Part shown: positions 1 to 13,108 of the stretch, in pieces
How positions within the stretch are numbered: position 1 is the stretch's first letter
How the letters are laid out: every line of letters starts with the position of its first letter
From: Brugia malayi
Taxonomy: Eukaryota; Nematoda; Chromadorea; Rhabditida; Onchocercidae
Direction of reading: 5' to 3'
Assembly: GCF_000002995.4 (NCBI RefSeq)
Contig: NW_025062478.1
Location: forward strand, 3,200,001 to 3,264,000
DNA length: 64,000 nt
Program-made: the position numbers and the translations under genes
Notes under the pieces: generated by a model
Databases searched by the model: none
What the model was told of the DNA's origin: nothing
The model's input: the letters and a program-made list of their open reading frames with translations, nothing else

Positions 1-3000
1 ATGTTTTTGAGGAAGATGAACACTTTTATTTGCACTTGAATAATTTAAGAGTATGTACTAAGGATGGTTTAATATTGGATCCATTAAAGCTTGGTGGTAT
101 ACCATTAGCAACCTTGGAACTACCTTCTACTGCTACCGTTATGATACTTGGTTTATTTCAATTTTTTTTTTTTTTTTTTCGTTTTTAAATTATTTGCAAA
201 AAAAAAAATTCATTAATTTTTAATTGAATTAATTTTACAAATTTGCAAAAATGATTAATTACTAAATATTCGAAATTTATTTTGTTCCAAAAAAAAAAGA
301 AACAGAAAAAATCTCTTTTATTCAATTTTGAAATTTCAATTCTTTTTTTTTGTGAAAGAAATATGAATGGTATAATTGAAATTTTAAAATGTTTTATGCT
401 TTTTGAAAAACGAAAATTTTTTTTTCAAAAAAAAAAAAAAAAAGTTGAAATTATGAAAAAAATTTGAAATTTATAGATGATGATCATGCTGGTATATTTT
501 CATTTGAACATGATCATTTTGAAATTATTGAAAATTGTGGTTATTTGTTACTTAAAATACAGCGTACGTCAGGATGCCGTGGTAGAATACTTGTACCATA
601 TAGGTAAGTTTGTTTTTTAACTTATTTATTTTTTTCTTTTTAAGAGTAAATAAATTCTAAGAATTTATCATTTTTGTGATAATTGAAATTTAATGTCAAA
701 AAATTTTTATTATAATTTGTTGTGTTAAAGAAAAAAATTTATTTTTTGTGAAATGAAAGAGAACTTTTGTAATATTTTTAAAAAAATGAATAAAAAATGT
801 AAGAATGATATCAATTTGATCTTACTTAAAATTGCAAAACAAAAAAAAAAAAAAGTAAGAAATTTTAATTTTTTTAATTTTTTTGCAAACTCTAAAAGAA
901 TTAAAAAAAAAGCAAAATATTTTTTACTTTTAAGTTTTACTTTTTTTTGCATAATTATGAAGATTATGGATGGAGAGAGAAGGAGAGAGAGAGAGAGAGA
1001 GAAAAGATTTAATTTTAAATATTAGATGGGATAAACTTAATTATTGTTTTTGCACAGATAAATTTCTCATTTGATTTTCTTCCATATGTTTGTTTGTTAT
1101 TTTTTTGTAAACAATAAAATAGCTTTTAAATAATTCTTTAAAATAACTTTTGTTGCTTATAAAAAACAAAAAGTGAAAACGAAAATTAAAAAGAAAATTG
1201 AAAATTAAAACAAAATTCTGTGTTAATAGAAATAATTAATTATCGGACTGTAAAAAGCTGAAAAAAGAAACTAAAGCACAGATAGGATAAACAACAATTT
1301 TACAAATAACTTTAATAATTAATATTAAAATAAATAGAGTTTCCATGATGATTTCATATGATCAATTAATTTAAATAATTTTATTAAAATTCTCGAGTTA
1401 TTATAAGTTAAATTGTTTTAAAAAAAAACAATTAAACAAATTTGTTGTTTCATTTATCTTTCACTTTATAAATCTAAACTCTTACAAATTATTCATTGCT
1501 TTCATTTTAACTTTTTTTTTTTGTTTATTTATTTATTTACACAAAATAATATTTACTTATTTACTTTATTTATTCTTTTATTCAAAATAACTCATTTAAT
1601 GTAAGAATATGTCATAATTCTAGCTTTTATATACTATATGTGCAACTATATTTTATGTTTGTTTTGATAATTTTAGAAATTAAAAAAAAAAAAAAGAAAA
1701 GAATTTTTTTAATTTTACTAATTACTAAATTTCAATTTTACTAATTAGTTAAATGAATGATTAATTTTTGCAGAGCAGTTGATGGTACTGCATTACGTGG
1801 AAAGCATTATGAATTTGAAGAAGGTGAAGTTATTTTTGAAGATAATCAAACTGAGTAAGTTAATATAATTTTTTCATTGAATAAATTCTTATTACTAAAT
1901 TAAATTATATTTTTTTTTTAATTCTTATTATCATTTTTTAAATAATTTAAATTCTAATTAATTTTTTTTCTTTTTTTTTTTTTAGAGCATTCATTGAAAT
2001 TGGTATAACAAATACTGAGCAATATGAAAGGATGGATTATTTTTTTATCATTCTTGATCAACCAATTTGGATCAAAAAGATGTCAGGTAATTTAATTTCA
2101 TATCTTTTCTAAAAAATTTACTTGTAATTAATTAACTATTGGCTAATTTGATGAACAAATAAATTTATTATACCTTAACACACTGATAATTTATTTATTT
2201 ATTTTTGCATAAATTATCAAAATGACTGATAAATGATAAATTCTGCTATGGGTAAATAGTGGTATAAAATAATAATAGAAAGACAAACAGTATTTTGCCC
2301 ATTTTTTGATGATAAAAGATACCCGAGAAATAAATAATGGTAGATAGTAGCATAAACAAAAAAAAAAATTTCATGTAAAATTGTTTAATTTAGATTTGAG
2401 AAAAATTCAAGAACGTTTTTTGAAGCGAATTGAAAGAAAGAAAAATGAATCATTGAATAGTTTGAATAGAAAGAATGAATCATTTGATTGTAATGGTATG
2501 TTATATAAATAAATTTTATAGTCAAAAAAAAAAAAATTGTCAACCTTAAAATTTTAAATTGTATGATTATTTAATGATATAGCATTATCAAATATCAATA
2601 CAAATTAAAATTTTACATATTTTACAATTGAAATAAAAGTTAGATTAATTAAAAGTAAATTTAAATTACTTTTTTACATATTTTTATTAAAAAAAAAAGT
2701 GTGAAATCTAATAAAATTTTTTAGTGTTCAAACAAAAAGAAAAAATGAAATTGAAATAAATTGATGATTATTTAATGATAAAACATTATCAAATATCAAT
2801 ACAGATTAAATCAAATTGATCATTTGTCGAAATTAACAATGTTTTGTTTTGTTTTAAAAAATGTTAACTGGTCATCAATAAATGGTTTAAAATAATTTTT
2901 TAAATTAGTTAAATTATTTTGTCTAGCAAAATGTTTTAACATTTTTTGTTTAAATTAGAAATGTAAATTTGAAAAATTTTTATAATTTTTTTATGAATTA

Positions 3001-6000
3001 TACATTAAATATTTTCTTTAATTTTCTTCTTAGTTTTCTTTAATAAAATTTTTTAATGTAAAATTTCTTTTCAGATAAAAATTTAACAACAACAACAACA
3101 ATAACAACAACAACGCCAACAGTACCACCCGTTGGTTTTACTCATACTTCATCATCGTCTCCAAATCTTTTTCATCTTTCCAACCTTTTCAAACGACGGA
3201 TGAGTTCTTGGATGACTAACAATCGAGATGAAGGTCATTTTCATTGAACATTGACCATTGACCATTGACCATTGTTTTCTTTGATAATTGTTTACATCAA
3301 AATTCTGTTTATTTATTAGCATAATTCTGTTTAATTAATATAAGAATTAAATGAATTAATTATGCTACATTTTTTCAATCTGTTTAATTTATAATTAATA
3401 GAAAAGATCTTAAAAAGATGTATTTTATCAAAGTCTAAGTAATCTAAGATTAAATTATAGAAAATTTGAACTGAATAATATTATTATCAAATATTAGAAG
3501 GAAAAATTTTATTGCAAATGAATAAGGAAAAGAACTAATTCTTATGTCTAATATAAAATTTTTTCTTCTTTTTTTTATAAATTAATTAGATTTTTTTCTA
3601 TCTTTTTTTTTTGAAAAATAATTTATTTTAATGGATAATTAATGATCTTAATCATATCTTTATTCTAGCAACTTTTTAAGCCTAAAATAGATTAAATCAT
3701 TTCCTCTATTCATTGTTAAAAGTTGTTAATTTTTTTTTTTGTTAATTATAAAAGTAATTTAAATGTCTTTGCAAATGATAGCAATTTTAGTATAGAAAGC
3801 AAATTTTGACAATTATTAACTAAATTATCAATTAAAGATCATAAGAAATCAAATAAAAAGTTAATTTCAACTAATTAAATTTCAAACTTTTAACATAACA
3901 GTGAAATGATGTGCATTAAAGAGGTAATAGTTTATGACAAAAGTAATTAATTTATTTTAAAAAAAAAAAGTTACTGTTAATTTTGCTTGAAAAAGTTTTT
4001 TAATTTTTAATGGAAACTGATTTCAAAAATTTATACTTTTTCATTCGAAAGAAAAAAATGAAAAATTCATTAAATGAGGAATTTATTTAGTAAATATACT
4101 GAAAGTTACCGTACTTATCATTGATTAGCTATCATTATCATATTTGTTCTTAGATATTTTCAATTTGACAAATTAAAATTAACATTTGAAAATTATTGAT
4201 GAAAGATAGGAACGATTTTTGTTATAATAAAATAAATTGATAGTAAGTTAACAATTCAAATATTATTATTATTTTTTCCCAATCATTCTTCAAAAATATA
4301 TTAATTATAATAATTCATATTTTGAATGTTTCTTCTAATTAATTATCTCTAAAGTAGCATTTCATATTTTATTATTGCTTATTTTACTTTAAAATACTTA
4401 TCAGAGCTATTCAAATAAACTGAAATTTTTTCAAATGTAAAATTAATCGCAATACTTTTTTTTTTTTTTTGTTTACATTAATTGCTTTGATGTAAATTAA
4501 AATTTTTCCTATTTGTAGATTTCAGTGAAAAAGAAGAAAAGTTGACAAAAGAGGAACTTGAAATTGCTGAATTAGGAAAGCCATGTCTGGGAAAATTCAA
4601 ACAATGTCAAATTACTATCAAAGAAAGCCGAGAATTTCGAGTTGATATTTTTTTTTTTTTTTCTAAAATATTTTAATTAAAAATTAACATAAACAAATAA
4701 ATAGTATTATAAAATTACTATATTTATTATTTGAATTAAATCGGATGAATAAGAAAAAAAAATATTTTTTTATAATCAAAAAAAAAAGAGAAATGTTATT
4801 AATACAAATTCGAATATATTAATTTAACAATTTTTAATTTATTGAAAACTATTCAGAGTGTAATCGACCGTATGCTACGAAATGCTAATGCATCATTTAT
4901 GCTTGGCACAACAAATTGGCGTGAACAGTTCATCGATGCTTTAACTGTTCATGCTGGTATGTCACTTAATTATGCTATTTAATTAATTAGTATCTAAAAT
5001 AAAATTTTTTTTAATTGAAATAAATATATTAGTAATTAGTATGGAAAATAAAATTTTTAATTAAAATTAATATAAATATTTATTAATGTGAAAAATAAAA
5101 TTTTTAATCGAAATAAATATTAGAGTACGAAATGGATTATTTTGATTTAGTTTGTTGTAGGTTTTGAAGACGAGAAAAATGTTAGTGAGGAGCAGATGAA
5201 TAAAGAAGATGGAAAATTAAAACCACGATTTTTTGATTATTTCATGCATTTCTTATCATTACCATGGAAATTATTATTTGCAACAATACCACCAACAGGT
5301 AAAATACTCAGCCAACAGGTAAAATACTCAGCCAACAGGTAAAACACTCAACTAACGGGTAAAATACTCAATCAATAAGTAAAATACTCAGCCAACAACT
5401 AAAATACTCAACCAACAGGTAAAACACTCAACTAACGGGTAAAATACTCAATCAGTAAGTAAAATACTCAGCCAAGAGGTAAAACACTCAACCAACGGGT
5501 AAGGTATTCAATCAATAAATAAAATACTCAACCAACGGGTAAAATACTCAATCAACAGATAAAATAATCAATAGGTAAAATACTTAAGCATTAGGTAAAA
5601 TACTCAATCAACAGGTAAAATACTCAATCAACGGGTAAAATACTCAATCAGCAGGCAAAATACACAACCAATAAGTTAAATACTCATTCAATAGGTAAAA
5701 TACTCAATCAATAGGTAAAATACTCAACCAACGGGTAAAATACTCAATCAGCAGGCAAAATACACAACCAATAAGTTAAATACTCATTCAATAGGTAAAA
5801 TACTCAATCAACAGGTAAAATACTCAACCAACGGGTAAAATACTCAATCAGCAGGCAAAATACACAACCAATAAGTTAAATACTCAATCAACAGGTAAAA
5901 TACTCAATCAACAGGTAAAATACTCAATCAACGGGTAAAATACTCAATCAGCAGGCAAAATACACAACCAATAAGTTAAATACTCATTCAATAGGTAAAA

Positions 6001-7683
6001 TACTCAATCAACAGTTAATTATTATTTTGCATTGTTTTTTTTTTTTTTTTTATTACTAAAATAAAATAAAAATATGAATGAATTTTAGATTATTGGGATG
6101 GTTGGGCATGTTTCATCGTATCAATTATTTTAATTGGTACACTGACAGCTATTATCGGTGATTTAGCATCACAGTTTGGATGTTGGATTGGTCTGAAGGA
6201 TGCTGTCACAGCTATTTCATTTGTCGCACTTGGCACATCAATTCCAGGTTAATAAAAAAAATAAGAATTTATTTGATAAGTCATTTTTGTTTTGTTTTCT
6301 TTTTTTTTTTAAGATTATTGGAATGAAATTTTAATTTTAAAAAATAGTAAAACAAATGAATGAAATAATTGGAAGAGATTTTTTGAAAGAGAAAAGTAAA
6401 TGGAAGAAATTTATAAATCTTATCATTTTTCTATGAGAAATGATAAATGTGAAAAAATGATAAGAAAAGCTTATCACATAAACTTGTGCTATAATTTGCT
6501 GTTAAAAAAAAAAAAAAGTAAAAAAAAAAATTGACTAAGAGCAATGAGTAATTTAGAAATTAGTTATTTTGAGTTAATAATTTAAACAAAAAATATTTCT
6601 TTCTTATTTTTTACAGATACATTTGCATCGAAAGTAGCAGCAATTCAAGATAAATATGCTGACTCATCAATTGGTAATGTTACTGGTTCAAATGGTGTAA
6701 ATGTATTTCTGGGAATTGGTTTGTTAATTTTTCTTATCACTTATCAATTGTACTTTTTTTATTTAATAAGTATTTTTTACTCGGAATTTTACAAATATTT
6801 CAAGAGAAAAAAAAAAGAAAAACCTTTTCTGTCTTTTTTTTTTTTTTTTATGATATGATAATTTGATATGATAATTTCTTTTTGTTTTATTTTTTATTTT
6901 TTTTCAGGAATAGCATGGACGATGGCAGCAGTTTATCATCGATTGCATGGTGACAATTTTTACGTTGAACCAGGGACACTTGCATTTTCGGTGACAATAT
7001 ATTGTATAGAGGCATTAATCTGTATTGCAGTGATTATCATAAGACGACGTCCTCCAATTGGAGGTGAATTAGGTGGACCTATGAAATATAAGGTTTAATT
7101 TTTTAATTCAATTATTAAAATTTCATAAATCATTTGAAATTTTTAAAAACATAAAAAATAAATTTTTGCATAATTACAATAATTAGGTTAAAAAGAGAAA
7201 AATGTTCAACTGATAACTTTAGTGATAAAATTATGTGTATCAAAACATTTGAATATTTGCTAGCTAATAATAAATTTGAAATTTTTCAATAAATTTATTT
7301 TCAATAGATAGCTAATAGAAAAAGCTATGCTAATGTTTTTACTTGAAATTTTTGATTATCCAACAAATTTATAATTAATCATCAAATTTTCTATGAGTAC
7401 AAATATACTCGTTTAGATTACTTATGCTATTACTTGTACTAATTTTATTATAGTATTTCTGTTATTTGTAAAAAATCAAAAAAACATAAAAAAGTAAAGA
7501 ACATAAAAGAAAAAGTAAATAAAATTTGTTATCTGGAATTTTCAAGAGGAAAAAAAAAAGAAAAAATTCAAAATAATTTCTAATTTTTTTCAGGTGTTAA
7601 CATCAGGTTTATTTGTTACTCTTTGGCTTACTTACCTCGGTCTTTCTGCTCTCGAATCATACAATATCATTTCTGGTTTTTAG
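1..7683 (+). CDS. ncx: Na+/Ca2+ exchanger, NCX (SLC8) type, C-terminal half, 5'-partial
   Basis: Plasma-membrane antiporter that extrudes Ca2+ in exchange for Na+. The window enters mid-gene. Exons that keep one frame: 1-150, 477-603, 1774-1854, 1986-2086, 2394-2495, 3075-3233, 4519-4640, 4857-4956, 5161-5298, 6089-6247, 6617-6718, 6908-7092, 7594-7683, giving 537 residues to the stop. They encode the end of Calx-beta domain 1, Calx-beta domain 2 ([14 protein letters not shown]), a Thr-rich linker, the segment before the second membrane block ([15 protein letters not shown]), and the alpha-2 ion-binding repeat ([18 protein letters not shown], then TFAS), ending in a hydrophobic tail. The alpha-2 motif is diagnostic of NCX rather than NCKX. 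The donor at 3234 (GTCATT) is weak. The intron at 5299-6088 carries a minisatellite. The paralogue within the ncx family cannot be told. Confidence 0.93.
970..1003. repeat. GA-rich microsatellite
   Basis: Short imperfect (GA)n tract inside the long NCX intron 604-1773. The rest of that intron is AT-rich, with many A and T homopolymer runs and no visible coding potential. Confidence 0.8.
5285..6014 (+). repeat. 20-bp minisatellite containing a 5' splice-site motif in every unit
   Basis: About 36 tandem copies of a 20-bp unit of the form CCAACAGGTAAAATACTCAG. The first copy straddles the NCX exon/intron junction at 5298/5299: CCAACAG is exon and GTAAAATACTCAG is intron. Most units keep (A/G)GGTAAA or CAGGTAAA, so most carry a plausible donor. 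Several units vary (GCAGGCAAAATACACAACC, AATAAGTTAAATACTCATTC), and these recur in a fixed order at 100-bp spacing. One stretch near 5560-5600 has shortened units. Confidence 0.95.
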
Positions 7684-7879
7684 AGTAATTCAAGAATGTT
7701 CCATAGTTTTATTTATTTTTTTTTTTCAAAACTAATTAAAATTCTTATTATTTATTATTACTAGCTTTTTCAATTTGTCACTTTTGCAATTTTTCTCGAT
7801 TATTTTTTTAAAAATTAAGTTTTTTCTCTTTTTTTCGATTCTCATTTGTTGTTTTTATCCATGTACGGAATCCAGGACC

Positions 7880-8046
7880 AGTAATAATAATAATAATGAA
7901 TTGTAATAACAATAATGATAATCAATACCAATAATAAATAATGACAATAACAGTAGCAATAATAACAAGGATAATAATGATAATAGTAATGATAAATAAT
8001 GATAAAAACAGTAGCAGTAATAACGAAGATAATAATGATAATTGTT
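7880..8046. repeat. Imperfect TAA/TGA-rich simple repeat in the NCX 3' region
   Basis: Degenerate AATAATAATGATAAT-type repeat just after the NCX stop codon, within the presumed 3' UTR. It creates long open frames on both strands that are not genes. Confidence 0.75.
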
Positions 8047-8087
8047 TTTCATTGTATATTAATTATTAATTTTTATTGTAATGATAC

Positions 8088-8093
8088 AATAAA
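8088..8093 (+). terminator. Poly(A) signal AATAAA for the NCX gene
   Basis: First canonical AATAAA downstream of the NCX stop, about 405 bp after it. It sits in GATACAATAAAAAC. Confidence 0.55.
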
Positions 8094-9076
8094 AACAGTT
8101 TTAGGATATAGTAATACATTGTGATAGGTAGTTGTCCTTCTTATTCTCTTATCACCTTATCATCTGTTACACTTGTAAAATTTCTCATAAACATATGAAT
8201 AGTATTTCATTTTTTTTTTTCGAATAATTAAATTCGCTTGTCCAATTTATCATTCTTTTTTTGCATTTTTGAAAATTTAGAAAAAAAATTTCTGTCTTTA
8301 ATTTCAAAATTTTATCACATTTATGCTATCAGTTCTTTTGTCACATTTGTATATGTTTATAATAAAATGTAAAATGCAAATAAATTATACAAAAATTATT
8401 AAAATGCATTCACATAGCAATTTTAAATGATTTATTCATAAATTATTCACTGATACATTAGTAAAAGTATTGTAGGTACAAAATAGTTTATATTTACATC
8501 ACCAAAGAATAGTAAATTTAAGATTGAAAGAAAAAAAGTTTAAGTATAAACTGAATTTTGTTCTAATCTTTCTTAGACATCAAAAATTTTGTTGCAAATT
8601 TTAAAGAGAAATAAAATGAAATTCCTATCTAATAGTAATGTTTGTAAACTAATACTTATAGCTTTCTTAAGTAACTCAGAGTATATTCTATATTTAAAGT
8701 AATACTTCAAGAAATGCAATAATTACAGACGAAAAATATTGTAATATAAAAATAATCTAAAGTAATTAATGGAAATAAGTGATGTAATTTATAGTTATAA
8801 TCACAGTTTATGATAAAATTTAAATTTACTATAATCACAGTCAATGAGCATTCTTCTGTTTATATCCGTGATTGAACTGAAATATAAATTTATTATCAAT
8901 AAATGAACAAAATAAAAATGAACAGAGATAAAATTACATTGAAATTAGAAAAGAAATTGTTTTGAATTTTACGAAATAATATTCCAATAAATGAAACAAA
9001 CAAATTTTAGATAATTCATAATTTAATTAAATGGAATTTACAGTTATTGTCAATATATAACTTTGCTATTATTATA
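8094..9076. other. AT-rich spacer between convergent genes
   Basis: No coding exon or RNA gene seen on either strand. It separates the 3' ends of the NCX gene and the minus-strand gene at 9077-11469. A minus-strand AATAAA (TTTATT at about 8888-8893) could serve the latter. Confidence 0.5.
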
Positions 9077-11469
9077 TCATATAACTGATTTTTCTCGGTT
9101 TTGTCTTAATCCGGTTAACTTGAATTGATCTCTATCTTCGTTTAGAATTAATATGTAAAATTGAATTACAGGATGAAGATCAGTTCGAAATATGATAAAT
9201 CCAGCTAAAGTACTGTAATCAGCATTTTGAAGACGTTTAGCAGCATTACAAATCACTCCGCAAGGTAGTTGAACCATTAATCTCTGAAAAATATTTTCTA
9301 ATAATTAAATTAAATTTCATTCCTGAATTGATTTCAAGTTTATTCAGCACATCAAACAATAATCACTGTAATCAGAAATGCATTACTGCTTTGTAAACTG
9401 ATAATGAAAAAACTGATAATTGCTATATTTTAATGTAATTTGATTAATTGAATTGATCAAATATTTTTCATTGAAATGATTAATTCTTAATTTGATTAAT
9501 TGAATTGATCAAATGTATTTAATTAAAATGAATAATTTTTAACATAAAAATGATAAATAATGGAAGAAATAATTGGAAAAGAATATGAAAATAATGCAAT
9601 AAATTTATAATAATTACAGGAATTAATTACTAAATATTAGTCAATGATATTTAACAATCGAAAATATCAAATACACTAATATATTTTAGTTAATGTAAAA
9701 TATTAGTGAAAATATTGAAATGTGAAATATTGACTATTTAAACTGATCAAAAGTATTTTAGTTCAAAGTGTACTACATCAGGATAATATATTAGATAAAT
9801 GAATAAATATTTACGGTATTTTATTAGTAATTCTTGAATTCAATTAAAGTAATTCAAATTAAGAATTTACAAAAATAATTTTTTTTTAGAAAAAGAAAAA
9901 AGTAATTTTTAGAATTTTTTATATTTCCAACTTAAAATACTTTTCAATTATAAAAGACTAAGATCAATTGGCCACTGCCAAAAAATAAAAAAAAGCTTTT
10001 TTAAAAAAAAATAAAAGAACTAACATTAGGCAATTGTTTCAACTGATTATATACATAAATATCAGAGTTTGTTAAAAAGTTTTTATCACTGCTTTTATCA
10101 GTGTTATTTGATTGCTTTGAGTTTAACCGAATCGATGACTCATTACGCTGTAATTAAAATTGTTGTCATCATCTATTTGCTATAAATTTTAAATTTCTTT
10201 TTGATAAATTAGAATATGAATAAAATGAATGAGAAATATTTTTGCATTTTATTATTTAATAACTGATAAACAAAAAGAATGTAAATGAAATAATTTGAAT
10301 AAAAAAAAATAGAAAAATTTAGAGAAATTTTTTGACAAAAAAAAAAAAACATTTAATATTACTACTTTGAAAATATTAATGTAAGATTGTTCACATGAAA
10401 TTTTGTCTAAAAATATTTCATTTAGGTATGTGTGAATCGTCGATAGATTTAATGTTTAATTAATTTGTTAAATAATTATAATTTGTTATTGTAATGTGAT
10501 AGTAATATAATTGTTTAATTAAGTAATTTAATTACATAATTACTTAATTAAAGGTAATTTAATTAATTACATAACTATTAATTATATATAATTTGTTATA
10601 AATTATAGTAATTACAATTATAGCAATTCTAAAATCCTAAATAGCTTTTTGTGATAATTTCAGAAGAAAATAGCTTTAAAAATATGAAATTTAAATTATT
10701 AACTTTACTGTTAGTAACCATTGCATTGTTCCGTTTTGATTTCAATGATTTAATGACACTTTTTACGTGAACCGTTGTACATTTACGGTTTGGTCGTCTA
10801 AAAAAAAAAAAAAAAAAAATAGAAAAAAGAATAAAAGGAAAACAAAAAAAAAAAAAAATTGTATATCCGAAACTTTTTGAAGAAATGAAAAATGCTTTAA
10901 TACATTTAAATGTTTTTCCAAATGTTAAAAAAAATTTTTTTTCAAATTTTATCAAACTTTTAATTTTATAAATAAAAATCAAAAAAAAAATTACTTCTGC
11001 TTTTTGCTGATTGTTTGCAAGGTAGCTCGTATAGCTTCGCGTGCAACTAAAAAAAAAGAAAAAAAAAATATTTTGAAAAGTTTTTGAAAAAAAAAAGAAA
11101 AAAAAATATTTTGAAAAGTTTTCGAAAAAAAAAGAAAAAAAAATATTTTGAAAAGTTTTTGAAAAAAAACAAAAAAACCAGTAATTACAGATAGAAATTT
11201 GTTCATTTCATCAATTATACATTAAAATAATGCTATATCAATAATTTGCATTCTTTGATGACAGTATTCAATTTTAATTATAATCAAATTTTATCGAACT
11301 TTTTTTTTAAAAAAAATTTAATCACTGATTTGAATAGTTGAAATGTTAATTCATCTTGACATTAATAAAATTTTTGCTTAATACTTTAACATTTTTATAT
11401 TTAAAAAAAAAAAAAAAAGAAGAAAAATGAGAAAAAGTTACCTTCTGCAGCTTTTCGTTTAATTCTCAT
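9077..11469 (-). CDS. Unrecognised basic protein, five exons, 162 aa
   Basis: I do not recognise this gene. Five minus-strand exons with GT-AG borders join in one frame of 163 codons: 11442-11469, 10995-11046, 10719-10797, 10025-10147, 9077-9283. The start MRIKRKAAEVAREAIRA is Lys/Arg-rich and probably helical. A second basic stretch (HVKSVIKSLKSKRNN) and a Ser/Asn-rich linker follow. The last exon looks like a folded domain: PCGVICNAAKRLQNADYS, then the alternating hydrophobic HPVIQFYILILNEDRD. No signal peptide or membrane segment is clear. An in-frame stop lies just upstream of the chosen ATG. The phase fit across four junctions and the non-random composition support a real gene; function is unknown. 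Confidence 0.6.
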
Positions 11470-12245
11470 TGCAATTATTCTTTGCTGAATTAATTTGTTT
11501 TCCGAAATTTCAAAGTTATTATAAATTTAAAAAAAAACGAAAAAATATGTCGAAAATATTTCTTTTTAAATTAAATTAATCAACATTCTGAGTTCATTTT
11601 TTATTTATTTAAGAAAACAAAAAAAATAAATGAGAGAAGATTAAAAAGATAATAGGAAGACTTTAAAATACATATGTAAAAAATAACTTTTATTAGAACT
11701 TCATAAAAAAAAAAAAAAACAAACCAAACAAAACATTGAATAAATCAGAAGAAAAAAAAAAAAAGTATACATTGGCGCAAAATTGTAGATTAAATATTAG
11801 CGCCAATTAGTTATATTGATTATAGAAATATTGGTAGAATGTAGTAATATAATCTTATTTCTTTAGTTTTACTAAAATTATTTTTTAACAATTAATCCGA
11901 AGTATTTTTGATGAAAGAATTAACAATTTAGAAAACTTTTTTTTTATTCACTGAAATATTAAAATATGGATGAAAAAAAAAGGAATCTGAATTTAATTAT
12001 TATAAAATTTCAATGTTTCATTCAATAAAGAATTTGTGTTATAATTTTAAAATGAACGAACAGAGTTACTCAGGAAGTACACCGATTGTTGTTTTAAAAT
12101 GGAATGAAATCATAATAAAGTATGAATGATTTTATATTGCTAAAAAAAAATCGTATTCAAATATTTTTTAATTTATCAATGAAATCACTCTGTTATCATT
12201 AAATCAGTCGGTTATCATTAAATCACTCTGTTTTCACTAAATTAG
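11470..12245. other. AT-rich intergenic stretch
   Basis: Upstream of the 162-aa gene. Homopolymer A/T runs, no coding signal. The last 60 bp (around 12180-12240) hold TTATCATTAAATCA-like short repeats leading into the minisatellite. Confidence 0.5.
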
Positions 12246-13108
12246 AAGTGATAATTTAGTAATGCCAAATGATTACAAGTGATAATTTAGTAATGCCAAA
12301 TGGTTATAAGTGATAATTTAGTAATGCCAAATGATTATAAGTGATAATTTAGTAATGCCAAATGGTTATAAGTGATAATTTAGTAATGCCAAATGATTAT
12401 AAGTGATAATTTAGTGATGCCAAATGATTATAAGTGATAATTTAGTGATGCCAAATGATTATAAGTGATAATTTGGTGATGCCAAATGATTATAAGTGAT
12501 AATTTAGTGATGCCAAATGATTATAAGTGATAATTTAGTGATGCCAAATGATTATAAGTGATAATTTAGTGATGCCAAATGATTATAAGTGATAATTTAG
12601 TGATGCCAAATGATTATAAGTGATAATTTAGTGATGCCAAATGATTATAAGTGATAATTTAGTGATGCCAAATGATTATAAGTGATAATTTAGTGATGCC
12701 AAATGATTATAAGTGATAATTTAGTGATGCCAAATGATTATAAGTGATAATTTAGTGATGCCAAATGATTATAAGTGATAATTTAGTGATGCCAAATGAT
12801 TATAAGTGATAATTTAGTAATGCCAAATGATTATAAGTGATAATTTAGTGATGCCAAATGATTATAAGTGATAATTTAGTGATGCCAAATGATTATAAGT
12901 GATAATTTAGTGATGCCAAATGATTATAAGTGATAATTTAGTGATGCCAAATGATTATAAGTGATAATTTAGTGATGCCAAATGATTATAAGTGATAATT
13001 TAGTGATGCCAAATGATTATAAGTGATAATTTAGTGATGCCAAATGATTATAAGTGATAATTTAGTGATGCCAAATGATTATAAGTGATAATTTAGTGAT
13101 GCCAAATA
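12246..13108. repeat. 31-bp minisatellite, 27 full units plus one partial
   Basis: Unit starts AAGTGATAATTTAGTGATGCC and continues AAATGATTAT (31 bp). Start-to-start spacing is 31 bp from 12246 to the last unit at 13083. The 5' units carry TAATGCC and some GGTTAT variants; from about the sixth unit on, copies are nearly identical (TGATGCC), with single exceptions near 12475 and 12820. It lies between the 162-aa gene and CCT-eta, outside any exon. Confidence 0.97.

Noticed and set aside
282..1025. Several Lys/Phe-rich open frames on both strands
   Set aside because: Made of A and T homopolymers inside NCX introns; no conservation-like composition and they overlap clear splice signals.
5285..6014. 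CRISPR-like array
   Set aside because: Contiguous tandem units without spacers, in a eukaryotic intron.
12246..13108. CRISPR-like array
   Set aside because: Contiguous 31-bp tandem units without unique spacers.
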